From positions 4,960,001-5,024,000 of the forward strand of contig NZ_AP022606.1 in NCBI RefSeq assembly GCF_010728725.1: a DNA stretch of 64,000 bases, in the 5' to 3' direction. This document shows positions 29,270 to 39,091 of this stretch, one piece after another. Numbering within the stretch: position 1 is the stretch's first letter; each line of letters starts with the position of its first letter. Under the pieces are notes generated by a model, which was not told the DNA's origin, ran no database searches, and saw nothing but the letters and a program-made list of their open reading frames with translations. Source of the DNA: Mycobacterium branderi (GTDB lineage: Bacteria; Actinomycetota; Actinomycetes; Mycobacteriales; Mycobacteriaceae). The position numbers and the translations under genes were made by a program.

Positions 29270-30328
29270 CTATTCGCTGCTCTCGCCGTAGGCGTTCGAG
29301 CTGTCCAGCAAGGTTCGCAACCGGTCCAAGGGGTCGCCGCTGCCGGTGCCCAACCGCGGGGCGGCACTGGGACTGCCGACGCTGGGCAGTCGGTCGGGGC
29401 TGACCGGGTTGAGGGCATCGCCTTCGCCGGCCGGTCCCTCACCGCCCGGGGGCGCTTGACCGCCGGATCCTGCGGGAGGTGCACCCGAACCTCCTTGCGG
29501 CGGCGGCGATCCGGGGTCCTGGCCCGACGGCGGAGGCGGCGACCCCGGACCCTGGTCCGGAGGTGGCGGGTTGCCCTCGCCCGGCGGCGGTGGCGAACCC
29601 GAGCCGCCGCCAGACCCACCTCCGTCACCGCCCGAGCCACCACCCTGGCCGGCCGACGAATCCGACGGCGGTGACTCCGGCTGGCTAGACGACGGCGGTG
29701 GCTTGTGCAGTTTGTCCAGCTTCTGCTGCAGCCGCGGCAGCGCCTCGTGGCGAATGCGGCGACGATCCGCATCCGGGTCGCTGTTTCCCGCGAAACAGCC
29801 CTGCGGGGCCTCCTTGACCACGGTGATCGCGCTGTTGTACCGCTGCTCGGCCACCTGTACGTTGCCGGAGCGGGCGGCGAGATCGCCCAGTGTCTCGATG
29901 ACCAGCTCGAGGTTGACCCGCGCCGGACAGGACTGCGTAAAACCGGTGTGCGCCAACGACTCCCGGAACGCAGCACTGGCGTCGTCGAGTCGGCCCTCCA
30001 GAACCGCCAGATCCCCATCGGCGAACGATGTCTTGGCCGGCTCGAAGATGTCGAAGGATTTCAGCGCGGAGACGTCGTCGCGCAGCGCGGAGACGTCGTC
30101 GCGCAGCGCGGCGATGTCGTGCGCGGCGAAATCGCTGATCGCCGAATCGCTCACCACCGCAACGCTGATCATCTTGGCCGCCGCCAGCAACAACACGACG
30201 ACCACCGGCAGGGAGAACAGGAACAGCCGCCACCGCAACCGGATCCGCGACGGCCCCGAGCGCAACCGCGCCAATGCGCCTTGCACCCGAGAACGGATCG
30301 CGAAATTCGGTGCCTTGCGCAGCATCAT
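29270..30328 (-). CDS. Membrane-anchored TPR-like protein with Pro/Gly-rich tail
   Basis: A 352-residue protein, last of the MoxR operon. One membrane segment (about 35-52), a short heptad region (ALRDDVS repeated, 74-90), a helical-repeat region resembling TPR (about 100-205, LAVLEGRLDDASAAFRESLA and VQVAEQRYNSAI), then about 110 residues of Pro/Gly/Ser low complexity (212-325). The tail is predicted disordered and probably lies outside the membrane on the same side as the TPR-like part. Starts at ATG 30328 in an ATGA overlap with the vWA gene. Function unknown. Confidence 0.7.
   Translation of the reverse strand: MMLRKAPNFAIRSRVQGALARLRSGPSRIRLRWRLFLFSLPVVVVLLLAAAKMISVAVVSDSAISDFAAHDIAALRDDVSALRDDVSALKSFDIFEPAKTSFADGDLAVLEGRLDDASAAFRESLAHTGFTQSCPARVNLELVIETLGDLAARSGNVQVAEQRYNSAITVVKEAPQGCFAGNSDPDADRRRIRHEALPRLQQKLDKLHKPPPSSSQPESPPSDSSAGQGGGSGGDGGGSGGGSGSPPPPGEGNPPPPDQGPGSPPPPSGQDPGSPPPQGGSGAPPAGSGGQAPPGGEGPAGEGDALNPVSPDRLPSVGSPSAAPRLGTGSGDPLDRLRTLLDSSNAYGESSE
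30063..30104. repeat. 21-nt tandem repeat within coding sequence
   Basis: Two identical 21-base units (AGCGCGGAGACGTCGTCGCGC) followed by a decayed partial copy. They encode the heptad ALRDDVS twice in the membrane TPR-like protein, so the copy number changes coiled-coil length without shifting frame. Confidence 0.85.
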
Positions 30329-31389
30329 CGCGACACGTCCTGACGCGCCATGCGATTGAGCCGGAACTCGCGGATGGTCAACACGATCTCGGCCAGCAGC
30401 AGCACCGTCGACAACGCGGTGAACACCCAGTACAGCTCGCGGCGCTCGATCAGCTTGGAGGCCCGCAGCGAGCCGGCATCCTCGGAGGACACCCCGGGCG
30501 GATCCACCGCTGGCAGCACGGCGGCGATGCCCTGGCCGCTATCGCGATGGAAATACGGCACTTTCAGCTCGCCGGCGACGTCCTTGAGTTTCTGCTCGTC
30601 CAGCGTCGAGGCCAGCTCGGTGCCGGTCGCCGGATCGGTTTGGTAGACCAACGTGGCGTTCACCCAGCCCTGCGGGATCGGGCCACCGGCGACGGTGCCA
30701 TAGCCCAGCACCGCGCCGCCGGCGATCGCGTCGTGGGGCGGATCGAACGAGGCGCGTGAGACGCGCGAACCGCCGTCGCCCGCACCGAAATAGAACACCA
30801 GGCTCTTCGAGCCCGGAAACAGGTCAGCGGCGGACTCGAGTTGTTCGCTTAGGATGCTCCTGGCCGCAGCCGGGTCGGCCTGATACATCGCGTCGGGTGG
30901 AGCGACCGTGTACGACGACAGACCATGCACCATCGATCGCAGGCTCCAGGCGTCGTCGGAGAGCGGCCAATCCAGCGTCGCTTTCGATGCGAACGAGATG
31001 ACCGCGAACCGTGCCCGGTGGTATTCGCCGATCAGCGCGTCGATGTCGGAACGGATTCCGCTCATTCGCGATTGGTGGTCGCCGTAATCCTCCACCCGCG
31101 AATTCACCGAACGATCCACCACGAAGTACACATTCAGATTCGGGTCGGCCGCGGCGGTGCGGTTGGGTTGGTCGGCCGAGCCGCCGGCCAGGTCGATGCC
31201 CGGCCGCGCCGCCGCGAACACCAACAGCAGCACGGCCAGCGTCAAACCGCACCAGCGCAACACGACCCGCCGGTAGCGGCCGCTGCCGGTGCGGACCAGC
31301 ACCCGATACAGCGCCACCATCCGCACCGCGATCAGCGCGACTGCGATCACCACGAGAACCGCAGGCGCAAAGACCGGATTGAACGTCAT
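30325..31389 (-). CDS. Membrane protein with degenerate vWA domain (1)
   Basis: A 354-residue protein: two N-terminal membrane segments (about 9-27 and 46-62), a von Willebrand factor A-like domain (about 86-300) starting NVYFVVDRSVNS, and a C-terminal membrane segment (about 325-344). The MIDAS motif normally reads D-x-S-x-S; here it is D92-R-S94-V-N96, so metal binding may be altered. Membrane vWA proteins commonly partner MoxR ATPases. Overlaps both neighbours by 4 bases. Confidence 0.78.
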   Translation of the reverse strand: MTFNPVFAPAVLVVIAVALIAVRMVALYRVLVRTGSGRYRRVVLRWCGLTLAVLLLVFAAARPGIDLAGGSADQPNRTAAADPNLNVYFVVDRSVNSRVEDYGDHQSRMSGIRSDIDALIGEYHRARFAVISFASKATLDWPLSDDAWSLRSMVHGLSSYTVAPPDAMYQADPAAARSILSEQLESAADLFPGSKSLVFYFGAGDGGSRVSRASFDPPHDAIAGGAVLGYGTVAGGPIPQGWVNATLVYQTDPATGTELASTLDEQKLKDVAGELKVPYFHRDSGQGIAAVLPAVDPPGVSSEDAGSLRASKLIERRELYWVFTALSTVLLLAEIVLTIREFRLNRMARQDVSR

Positions 31390-32477
31390 CGCCGCAGCAC
31401 CGCCAGTGACAGCCCCAGCAGGGCGGCGAACGCCAACGCGGCAATCAGCGCCAACCGCGGCGAGTCAAACGACTCGATCGAGACCACTTTGCCGTTGGGA
31501 AGCGTCGCCTGCGGCGGGTTGTCGCGAACCTGGTCGAGGATGCGGGTCAGCGTCGCGTCGGCCCCGGAATCGCTCGACGTGACCCCGGATGGGTTGTACA
31601 GGAAGAACTTTCCGCCGCTCGATTCGGCGATCGAACGCAAAGTGTCGTTGGCTTGCGGTGAGCTCTGCGCGACATCGGAACGTGAGATCGCGTTGATCTG
31701 CACACCGGCGTCCGCCGCCATCTTCGCCACCGCCTGCTGGGTGAACAGGGCGGGCCGCGTCTCGTTCGGCGGCCGCGGCGCGCTGTAGCCGATGTAGACC
31801 AGCGATCGCCGATGGGTGCTCTTGGTGTCGAACGACGGAAACCCGGTCAGGCACAAGGCAAGGTTGTCTTCGAGGCTGGTCGCATAGTCGATGTAGCTGA
31901 CCCGCTGGCTGAATTCCTCGATCCCGGACTGTAGTGCGCGGCGGTCACCCTCGGGTACCGCTTTGTTGGCGGCCAGGTCTTGCTGGGTACGGGCGAGCTT
32001 GGCGAAGTGCTCGAACCGCTCGGCCGCATATCCGTGGTCGCGAGTCAACGGAACCACCCGCAGACTTGTCGACGTCAGCCCGATGCGTTGGGTGCCATAG
32101 GACTTGGCTTGCTGGGCGTAGTAGCCGAGGAAGTTGGCGGTGGTGGGGTCGGTGACGGGTTCTCCGACGCACAGCATGATGTCATCGGGATGCTGCACCT
32201 CGAATTCCTTTGTCACCGATGACATTCCCATGGGCCGGGCGCTGGCGACCAGGGCCGTGGCAAAGGTCGCCAGCAGTAGCGCGCCGGTGATCACCATGGA
32301 CAGGAAATAGATCCGGTACACGCGCGCATACTCGGGCAGCCGGGTGAGGCGGTCGACATGCGCCAGCGGCCGCAGCTGACGGTGGACCTTGGGCATCGGC
32401 AGCAACGCCGCCGCGGCGATACAGCCCGCAAGGCAAGCAATGCCCACGGCGATCAGCGGCCACCACCTCAGCTCCAT
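31386..32477 (-). CDS. Membrane protein with vWA-like domain (2)
   Basis: A 363-residue protein with the same topology as its downstream neighbour: N-terminal membrane segments (about 6-27 and 58-80), a large extramembrane domain (about 90-335), and a final C-terminal membrane segment (about 340-360). The central part resembles vWA by fold cues (SLVYIGYSAPRP, INAISRSDVAQ, GGKFFLYNPSG), but no clean MIDAS is seen. Starts within the preceding small gene's end (10-base overlap). Function unknown; likely pairs with the other vWA protein. Confidence 0.65.
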   Translation of the reverse strand: MELRWWPLIAVGIACLAGCIAAAALLPMPKVHRQLRPLAHVDRLTRLPEYARVYRIYFLSMVITGALLLATFATALVASARPMGMSSVTKEFEVQHPDDIMLCVGEPVTDPTTANFLGYYAQQAKSYGTQRIGLTSTSLRVVPLTRDHGYAAERFEHFAKLARTQQDLAANKAVPEGDRRALQSGIEEFSQRVSYIDYATSLEDNLALCLTGFPSFDTKSTHRRSLVYIGYSAPRPPNETRPALFTQQAVAKMAADAGVQINAISRSDVAQSSPQANDTLRSIAESSGGKFFLYNPSGVTSSDSGADATLTRILDQVRDNPPQATLPNGKVVSIESFDSPRLALIAALAFAALLGLSLAVLRR

Positions 32478-32944
32478 GACCGGATGAGCTCCTCGGTGGA
32501 TCGGCCGACCGCACCGACGTCGACGCGGCTTTCGGCGTTGAACTGAATGTCGCCCAGCGCCTCGAACAGCGGGCCGGCCGAAGCCAGGTCACCGGACGCG
32601 ATGTCGCCGACATGCAGGTACTGCGCCCGGGTTCCGGTCGCCAGGAACAGAAAGCTGCGCAACGTGCGGCTGATCGCGGCAGCGGCCTGCCGCGCGGAAA
32701 TGGCGCCACTGCGGTGCTGGCCGCAGATCCTGGCCACCGAGCGCGCGAAACGCCATCGTAGTAGCCGCCCGTGCAGGCCGCCGATCACCGGCATGGCGCG
32801 CAGTCGGGCCGGCGGCATGGTCCACACGAAAACACCTGTAAGCCACGCTATTACGGCAACAATGAGACACACGGCGGCCCACAGCCACCACGGCGAGAAC
32901 GGCAGCGGACCGCTCACGTATCGCAGCAGGTCGTCAGCCGGCAT
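32468..32944 (-). CDS. Small single-pass membrane protein in the MoxR operon
   Basis: A 158-residue protein with one strong membrane segment (about 18-42, WWLWAAVCLIVAVIAWLTGVFVW) followed by a basic, helical cytoplasmic domain (LRSFLFLATGTRAQYLHVGDI) ending RSWS. No family recognised. In other MoxR clusters a similar small gene lies between DUF58 and vWA genes. Start ATG 32944 overlaps the DUF58 gene by 11 bases, so the two are co-translated. Confidence 0.68.
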   Translation of the reverse strand: MPADDLLRYVSGPLPFSPWWLWAAVCLIVAVIAWLTGVFVWTMPPARLRAMPVIGGLHGRLLRWRFARSVARICGQHRSGAISARQAAAAISRTLRSFLFLATGTRAQYLHVGDIASGDLASAGPLFEALGDIQFNAESRVDVGAVGRSTEELIRSWS

Positions 32945-33806
32945 TGCGGTACGCCTCGGCCATCTCGACGATGCGCGGACGGATCTCGGCGCTGTCGCCG
33001 ATCTTCGCGAAGCGGACGTGATGCGACGTGAGGAACTGGTCAAGCTGCACGGCACGCCGCTGCTCGGCGGCTTGGTAGGCGGCGACGACGCGGGGCCCCA
33101 GCGTAGCGCCATTGAGCACGAATTTGCCTGTGGACACGTCGAATCCGTCCTGCTCGCCCTCATCCGAGCCGACGGCCGGCAGATCGGTGATCATCAGCCA
33201 GATCAGCTCGTGGCGCCCGACGAGCTGGTTGAGCACCTCGTCGAGGCGTGCGCTCACATCTGGTTCGTCGGAGACGACGACCAGCAGCAGCCGCCGACGG
33301 TGGGCGCGGGTCACATATTCCAGCTGGCTGACGATATCGCTGGGCCCCGGATCTGTCGTGGCGCTGCTGTAGTAGAGCTCGAGCATGCTTTCGATGTGCG
33401 TCTCGCCGCGCCGGTTGCGGATGTTGGCGCAGCCGCGCGAGTCGCCGTACACCATGCCGATTTCGTCGCTGCGACCCATCGCGATCAGGCCGATCGCGCC
33501 CATCACGTTGGCGGCGATGTCGCGTTTGATTTCGCCGTTCGGTGCCAGCGCCGACATGTTCCGTCCGGCGTCGGCGACTAGCAGGATCTTGTGATGTCGC
33601 TCGGAGACATAGCGTTTGATCAACACCGTCCCGGCCCGCGCCGATGCTTTCCAGTCGATGTCGCGCACGTCGTCGCCGGCGACGTACGGCCGAAGGTCGT
33701 CGAGTTCGAGGCTGCGGGTGTGCAGAAGGGCGTACCGTCCGCCCTCGAGCAGGCCTCGGGTATCGGTGCCGAAATACAGGCGCGCCCGGTTGAGGTGCTT
33801 GCCCAT
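32934..33806 (-). CDS. DUF58 domain protein
   Basis: A 290-residue protein with the DUF58 hallmark RPYVAGDDVRDIDWKASAR (39-57) followed by a vWA-like fold (KILLVADAGRNMSALA, LLLVVVSDEPDVSARLDEVL). DUF58 proteins are encoded next to MoxR ATPases throughout bacteria and probably are their substrate-binding partners. No membrane segment here, in contrast to many DUF58 proteins. ATG 33806 follows the moxR stop by 5 bases. Confidence 0.9.
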   Translation of the reverse strand: MGKHLNRARLYFGTDTRGLLEGGRYALLHTRSLELDDLRPYVAGDDVRDIDWKASARAGTVLIKRYVSERHHKILLVADAGRNMSALAPNGEIKRDIAANVMGAIGLIAMGRSDEIGMVYGDSRGCANIRNRRGETHIESMLELYYSSATTDPGPSDIVSQLEYVTRAHRRRLLLVVVSDEPDVSARLDEVLNQLVGRHELIWLMITDLPAVGSDEGEQDGFDVSTGKFVLNGATLGPRVVAAYQAAEQRRAVQLDQFLTSHHVRFAKIGDSAEIRPRIVEMAEAYRNAG

Positions 33807-33811
33807 CGGCG

Positions 33812-34819
33812 TCAGGGAACTCGAACCGAAGCCAGCACAGCGTCGATCACGATCTCCGGGGTGACCTTGGCCCGGACCGCTTCGAATCCCAGGATCAGCC
33901 GGTGGCGCAGCACCCGGTAGGCCAGCTTGTGGATGTCGTCGGGAATGACGTGGTTGCGACCGCTCAGCACCGCCAGTGCCCGCGCCGCACGGCAAAACGC
34001 AATGGTGGCACGGGGACTGGCGCCGTACTCCACCAGTTTGGCCAGATGCGGCGGCAGGAACTGCTCGGCGTTGCGAGTCGCGTGCACTAACTGGCTTGCG
34101 TAGTGCACCAGGACCTGGTCCATGTGCACGTTGCGCACCACCTGCTGCAGGCGCCGGATGTCGTCGAGACCGACCACCGGGCGCGGCTTTCGATCACGGT
34201 CGTACACACCGGCGTCGATGCGGAAGATGACCTCGGCTTCCTCCTGCGGCATCGGGTAGCGCAGCACCTCTTTGAGCATGAACCGGTCGGTCTGCGCCTC
34301 CGAGAGTGGATAGGTGCCTTCCTGGTCGACGGGGTTCTGGGTCGCGATCACCACGAACGGGTCCGGTATCGGGTAGAGCTGGCCGGCGATCGTGGTCTGG
34401 CGCTCCTCCATGGCTTCCAGCATCGCGCTTTGCGTCTTGGCACTGGAGCGGTTGATCTCGTCGAGCAACACGATGTTGGTGTGCACCGGCCCCAGTTGGG
34501 TGGTGAACGAATTGGTCGACGAGTCATAGATCTGCGTGCCGATGATGTCGCTGGGCAGCAGGTCCGGAGTGCACTGGATGCGCTGGAATCCACCGGAGAT
34601 TGAATCGGCGACCACCCGGGCCGCCGTCGTCTTCGCCAGTCCCGGAACACTTTCCAGCAGGATGTGGCCTCCGGTCAGCAACCCGATCAGCAATGACTCG
34701 CGCAGATTCTCTTGTCCGACAACCTTGCTGGAGAACACTTGGGTGATCGCGTTGACAACGCGGTAGGCGTTGTCCATGTCCTGGCGGTTGGGCTGAAGTC
34801 GAATATGTTCGGTTGTCAT
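33812..34819 (-). CDS. MoxR-family AAA+ ATPase
   Basis: A 335-residue AAA+ protein of the MoxR clade. Walker A VPGLAKT (58-64), Walker B VLLDE (117-121) with the typical INRSSAKTQSAMLEAMEERQ after it, sensor 1 VIATQNP near 160, and a C-terminal AAA lid. MoxR proteins are thought to be chaperones that assemble or metallate partner vWA proteins. ATG 34819 starts the conserved domain, two bases after the upstream gene's stop. A fourth moxR locus relative to the three of M. tuberculosis, by position. Confidence 0.93.
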   Translation of the reverse strand: MTTEHIRLQPNRQDMDNAYRVVNAITQVFSSKVVGQENLRESLLIGLLTGGHILLESVPGLAKTTAARVVADSISGGFQRIQCTPDLLPSDIIGTQIYDSSTNSFTTQLGPVHTNIVLLDEINRSSAKTQSAMLEAMEERQTTIAGQLYPIPDPFVVIATQNPVDQEGTYPLSEAQTDRFMLKEVLRYPMPQEEAEVIFRIDAGVYDRDRKPRPVVGLDDIRRLQQVVRNVHMDQVLVHYASQLVHATRNAEQFLPPHLAKLVEYGASPRATIAFCRAARALAVLSGRNHVIPDDIHKLAYRVLRHRLILGFEAVRAKVTPEIVIDAVLASVRVP

Positions 34820-34821
34820 GG

Positions 34822-36003
34822 TCAGTGCCAATTGATCGTCGGTGGACTTTGCGAAAGATCGGCCTCGCCGATGAGAATGGCGGGCGCGGTACCCGTCACG
34901 CTCGAGCCATCCCTTGTTTGAGCCGTAAACCCGAAGGTGGTCTGCATGGTGACGAGCGCCGTCATCTTCATCGGCACGAAACGGATTTCGGCGTTGTTGG
35001 CGTCGGGCGCTTGCCAGTTCACCGTTCCGTCGACGATGCCGGGCTGGAACATCTTCTGCGGGCATTGTTCGGGCATCAGGGATTTCGATTGCGCGCAGGT
35101 GTCGAGTCGCTGTTTGACTGCGGCGACGATATCCGCACGGCCCGCATCGCTGACCGAGAGCGTGGGAAGGATCGCGGCCGAGGCGGCGGACGCCAGCGAT
35201 TCGAGCAACACCGGCTTGGCCTTCACGGCGATGTTCTTGTTGCTCGAACCCCAGTCGATCCAACCGGGAAATACGTAGGCCACCGATTTGCCGATCGGCT
35301 TACCGAACGCGGTGAGCGTCTCCATCGCCTGATTGGTGGCGGTGAAGCGGGTGAAGTCCAGCCGTACCGCACTGGCGTCGAGTTTCCAACCGCCGTCGGC
35401 CTTTTTGACCGCCAATGTGGCATCGGAGCTCTGGTCGCCGAAACTCACCGTCACGTGGACCTGGCCCGTGCCGGACGCGTCGCTGGCATTGTCGCCGAGG
35501 ATGCGGACGTTGGAGATCGGCATCTTCTCGGTTTGCTTTTTGAGGATGTCGTCGCTCAGAAGCTCCTTGGAGGCGGGCTGGTCGGCACCCGCGGACAGCG
35601 CCGCCTCCGCGTCGCCGCGCGCCAGCGCTTCCAGGTAGCCCTTGACCGCCGCACTCGGACTGCCCGCGCCGCTTCCGCCGCCCCCGCCGAACAACGTGAA
35701 TGCCCCGACGATGCCGATCACCACGATCACCGCCACCCCGGCGCCGACCGTCACCAGCAGCGCCTTGCGGTGACGACGCCCGGCGCGCGGTTGGACCGGG
35801 AACTGCGGACCCCATTCCGGCGCGCCGACAGGTCCCCAGCCGGGCGGTGGCGGCGGTGGCGGCTGCTGGGCCGGCGGTGCCTGCCACTGGCCCGGCGGCT
35901 GCGGCGGCGCGGGCGGCGTCCAGCCGGTGGGCGGGGCCGGTGCGGGTCCCCCGATCGGGTTGGGACCGCCGTAGTTGCGCCCCGCGCCCGACGAATTCGT
36001 CAC
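34822..36003 (-). CDS. Pro-rich single-pass membrane protein heading the MoxR operon
   Basis: A 393-residue protein: Pro/Gly-rich cytoplasmic tail (1-78, poly-Pro at 48-54), basic stretch RRHRK, one membrane helix (81-105), a Gly/Ser linker, then an extracytoplasmic domain with VKGYLEALARGDAEAALSAG (NTF2/DUF4878-like) and a second all-beta-looking part near 300-390 containing a Cys pair. GTG 36003, preceded by GGGAGGAG, replaces the longer frame from 36036. First gene of the seven-gene unit; the MoxR substrate is plausible but unproven. Confidence 0.75.
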   Translation of the reverse strand: MTNSSGAGRNYGGPNPIGGPAPAPPTGWTPPAPPQPPGQWQAPPAQQPPPPPPPGWGPVGAPEWGPQFPVQPRAGRRHRKALLVTVGAGVAVIVVIGIVGAFTLFGGGGGSGAGSPSAAVKGYLEALARGDAEAALSAGADQPASKELLSDDILKKQTEKMPISNVRILGDNASDASGTGQVHVTVSFGDQSSDATLAVKKADGGWKLDASAVRLDFTRFTATNQAMETLTAFGKPIGKSVAYVFPGWIDWGSSNKNIAVKAKPVLLESLASAASAAILPTLSVSDAGRADIVAAVKQRLDTCAQSKSLMPEQCPQKMFQPGIVDGTVNWQAPDANNAEIRFVPMKMTALVTMQTTFGFTAQTRDGSSVTGTAPAILIGEADLSQSPPTINWH

Positions 36004-36126
36004 TGCACTCCTCCCGCAGAAATAGGCGGCGAACACCGCTTGGCGGGCGGCGCCGGCACCGCAGAGCCGGTGAACCCCGAAAGTCTAACCAGACGCCGAC
36101 GGGCCAGATGACGCGAATTCGGCAGG

Positions 36127-38223
<2,097 letters not shown>

Positions 38224-38233
38224 CTATCGAAGC

Positions 38234-38539
38234 TCAGTCCTCGACATAGTTCCGTAACCGGTCGATCGCGGCATCCCAACGGCGCGACAGCTGCGCGAGG
38301 TAGTCGCTGGCCTGCGCCAGCGGCTGGGTCTGCAATGCCCAGATGCGCTCGCGGCCGCGACGACTGCTGGTGACCAACCCGGCCGCCTCCAGCTGTTCCA
38401 AGTGTTTGGTGGCAGCCTGACGGGTGACCGGAACTGCTTGCGTCACTTGGGAAGTCGAGCTGGGCCCGCCGTCACAGAGCTTGACGACGATGCGCAGCCG
38501 GTTCGGGTCGCCCAAGGCGCAAAAGAGCGGTGCCGTCAC
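38234..38539 (-). CDS. ArsR-family repressor
   Basis: A 101-residue winged-helix regulator of the ArsR-SRPBCC partner type: LFCALGDPNRLRIVVKLCDGG, then recognition helix TRQAATKHLEQLEAAGLV. No metal-binding CxC cluster, so metal sensing is unlikely. GTG 38539 overlaps the AHSA1 gene in GTGA; the longer frame is antisense to it. It probably binds the GCAACC/GGTTGC dyads upstream of its partner. Confidence 0.9.
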   Translation of the reverse strand: MTAPLFCALGDPNRLRIVVKLCDGGPSSTSQVTQAVPVTRQAATKHLEQLEAAGLVTSSRRGRERIWALQTQPLAQASDYLAQLSRRWDAAIDRLRNYVED

Positions 38540-39024
38540 ACGCGCTGCTCCAGCGCCAAATACTTGCGCACCAGCTCGACCTGGTGTGCCCAGCCCTTGG
38601 CGTTGGACTCGAACGCGGTCGAGCGCCGCGCGGCGGGCAGGGCGTCGAAGCCGGATTCGACGATGGTGAGCAGCACGCCGTCGGGCGTCTCGTCCAGGGT
38701 GAACTCGACTAGCGTGGTCGGCTCGTGGTCGGTGTCCGGTTCGCCGGCGCACGGATGCCAGCGGTAGGCGAACCTTTTCCGCGGTTCCACCGCGACGATC
38801 TGCCAGGTGCTTGTGTTCCCGGCGTGCGGCTGTTGAAGTTTGGCGACCTCGTCGTCGACGGTCGTCGGGGTGATCGTCCCGGTGACCGACGTGCCGGCGG
38901 CGAACGGCCCGTCGAAACCGACGCCGAACCATTGCCCGAATTCGTCCGCGTTGCTGATCGCCCGCCACACCCGGTCCAGCGGCGCGCGCAGCAGTACCTG
39001 CTTCTCGATTCGATCCGTACTCAT
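38536..39024 (-). CDS. AHSA1/SRPBCC-domain protein
   Basis: A 162-residue START-like/Activator of Hsp90 homologue 1-type fold: IEKQVLLRAPLDRVWRAISNADEFGQWFG and the C-terminal half TLVEFTLDETPDGVLLTIVESG. The fold binds hydrophobic ligands; its reaction is unknown. ATG 39024 is chosen because AGGAGG precedes it by 7 bases. That ribosome-binding site lies inside operator dyad 1, so repressor binding or RNA folding could block translation as well. Co-transcribed with arsR. Confidence 0.88.
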   Translation of the reverse strand: MSTDRIEKQVLLRAPLDRVWRAISNADEFGQWFGVGFDGPFAAGTSVTGTITPTTVDDEVAKLQQPHAGNTSTWQIVAVEPRKRFAYRWHPCAGEPDTDHEPTTLVEFTLDETPDGVLLTIVESGFDALPAARRSTAFESNAKGWAHQVELVRKYLALEQRV

Positions 39025-39026
39025 AT

Positions 39027-39090
39027 GCAACCTCCTGGTTGCGTTTCAGTAGACCATGGTCTTGGCTGATGCGCAACCTATTGGTTGCGC
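39027..39090. promoter_or_regulatory. Two ArsR-type operator dyads
   Basis: GCAACCTCCTGGTTGC (39027-39042) and GCGCAACCTATTGGTTGCGC (39071-39090) share the core GCAACC-N4-GGTTGC. They occupy the whole gap between the AHSA1/arsR pair and the MetE-like gene; the second touches the MetE-like stop. Between them, AGACCATGGTCT is a third perfect palindrome. The pattern fits an ArsR dimer controlling its own operon. Confidence 0.75.
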
Positions 39091-39091
39091 T

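Noticed and set aside
29479..30105. Low-complexity Pro/Gly-rich DNA considered as a CRISPR-like array or PE_PGRS gene
   Set aside because: No regular spacer-repeat structure, and the reading frame continues from a membrane and TPR-like region with no PE domain.
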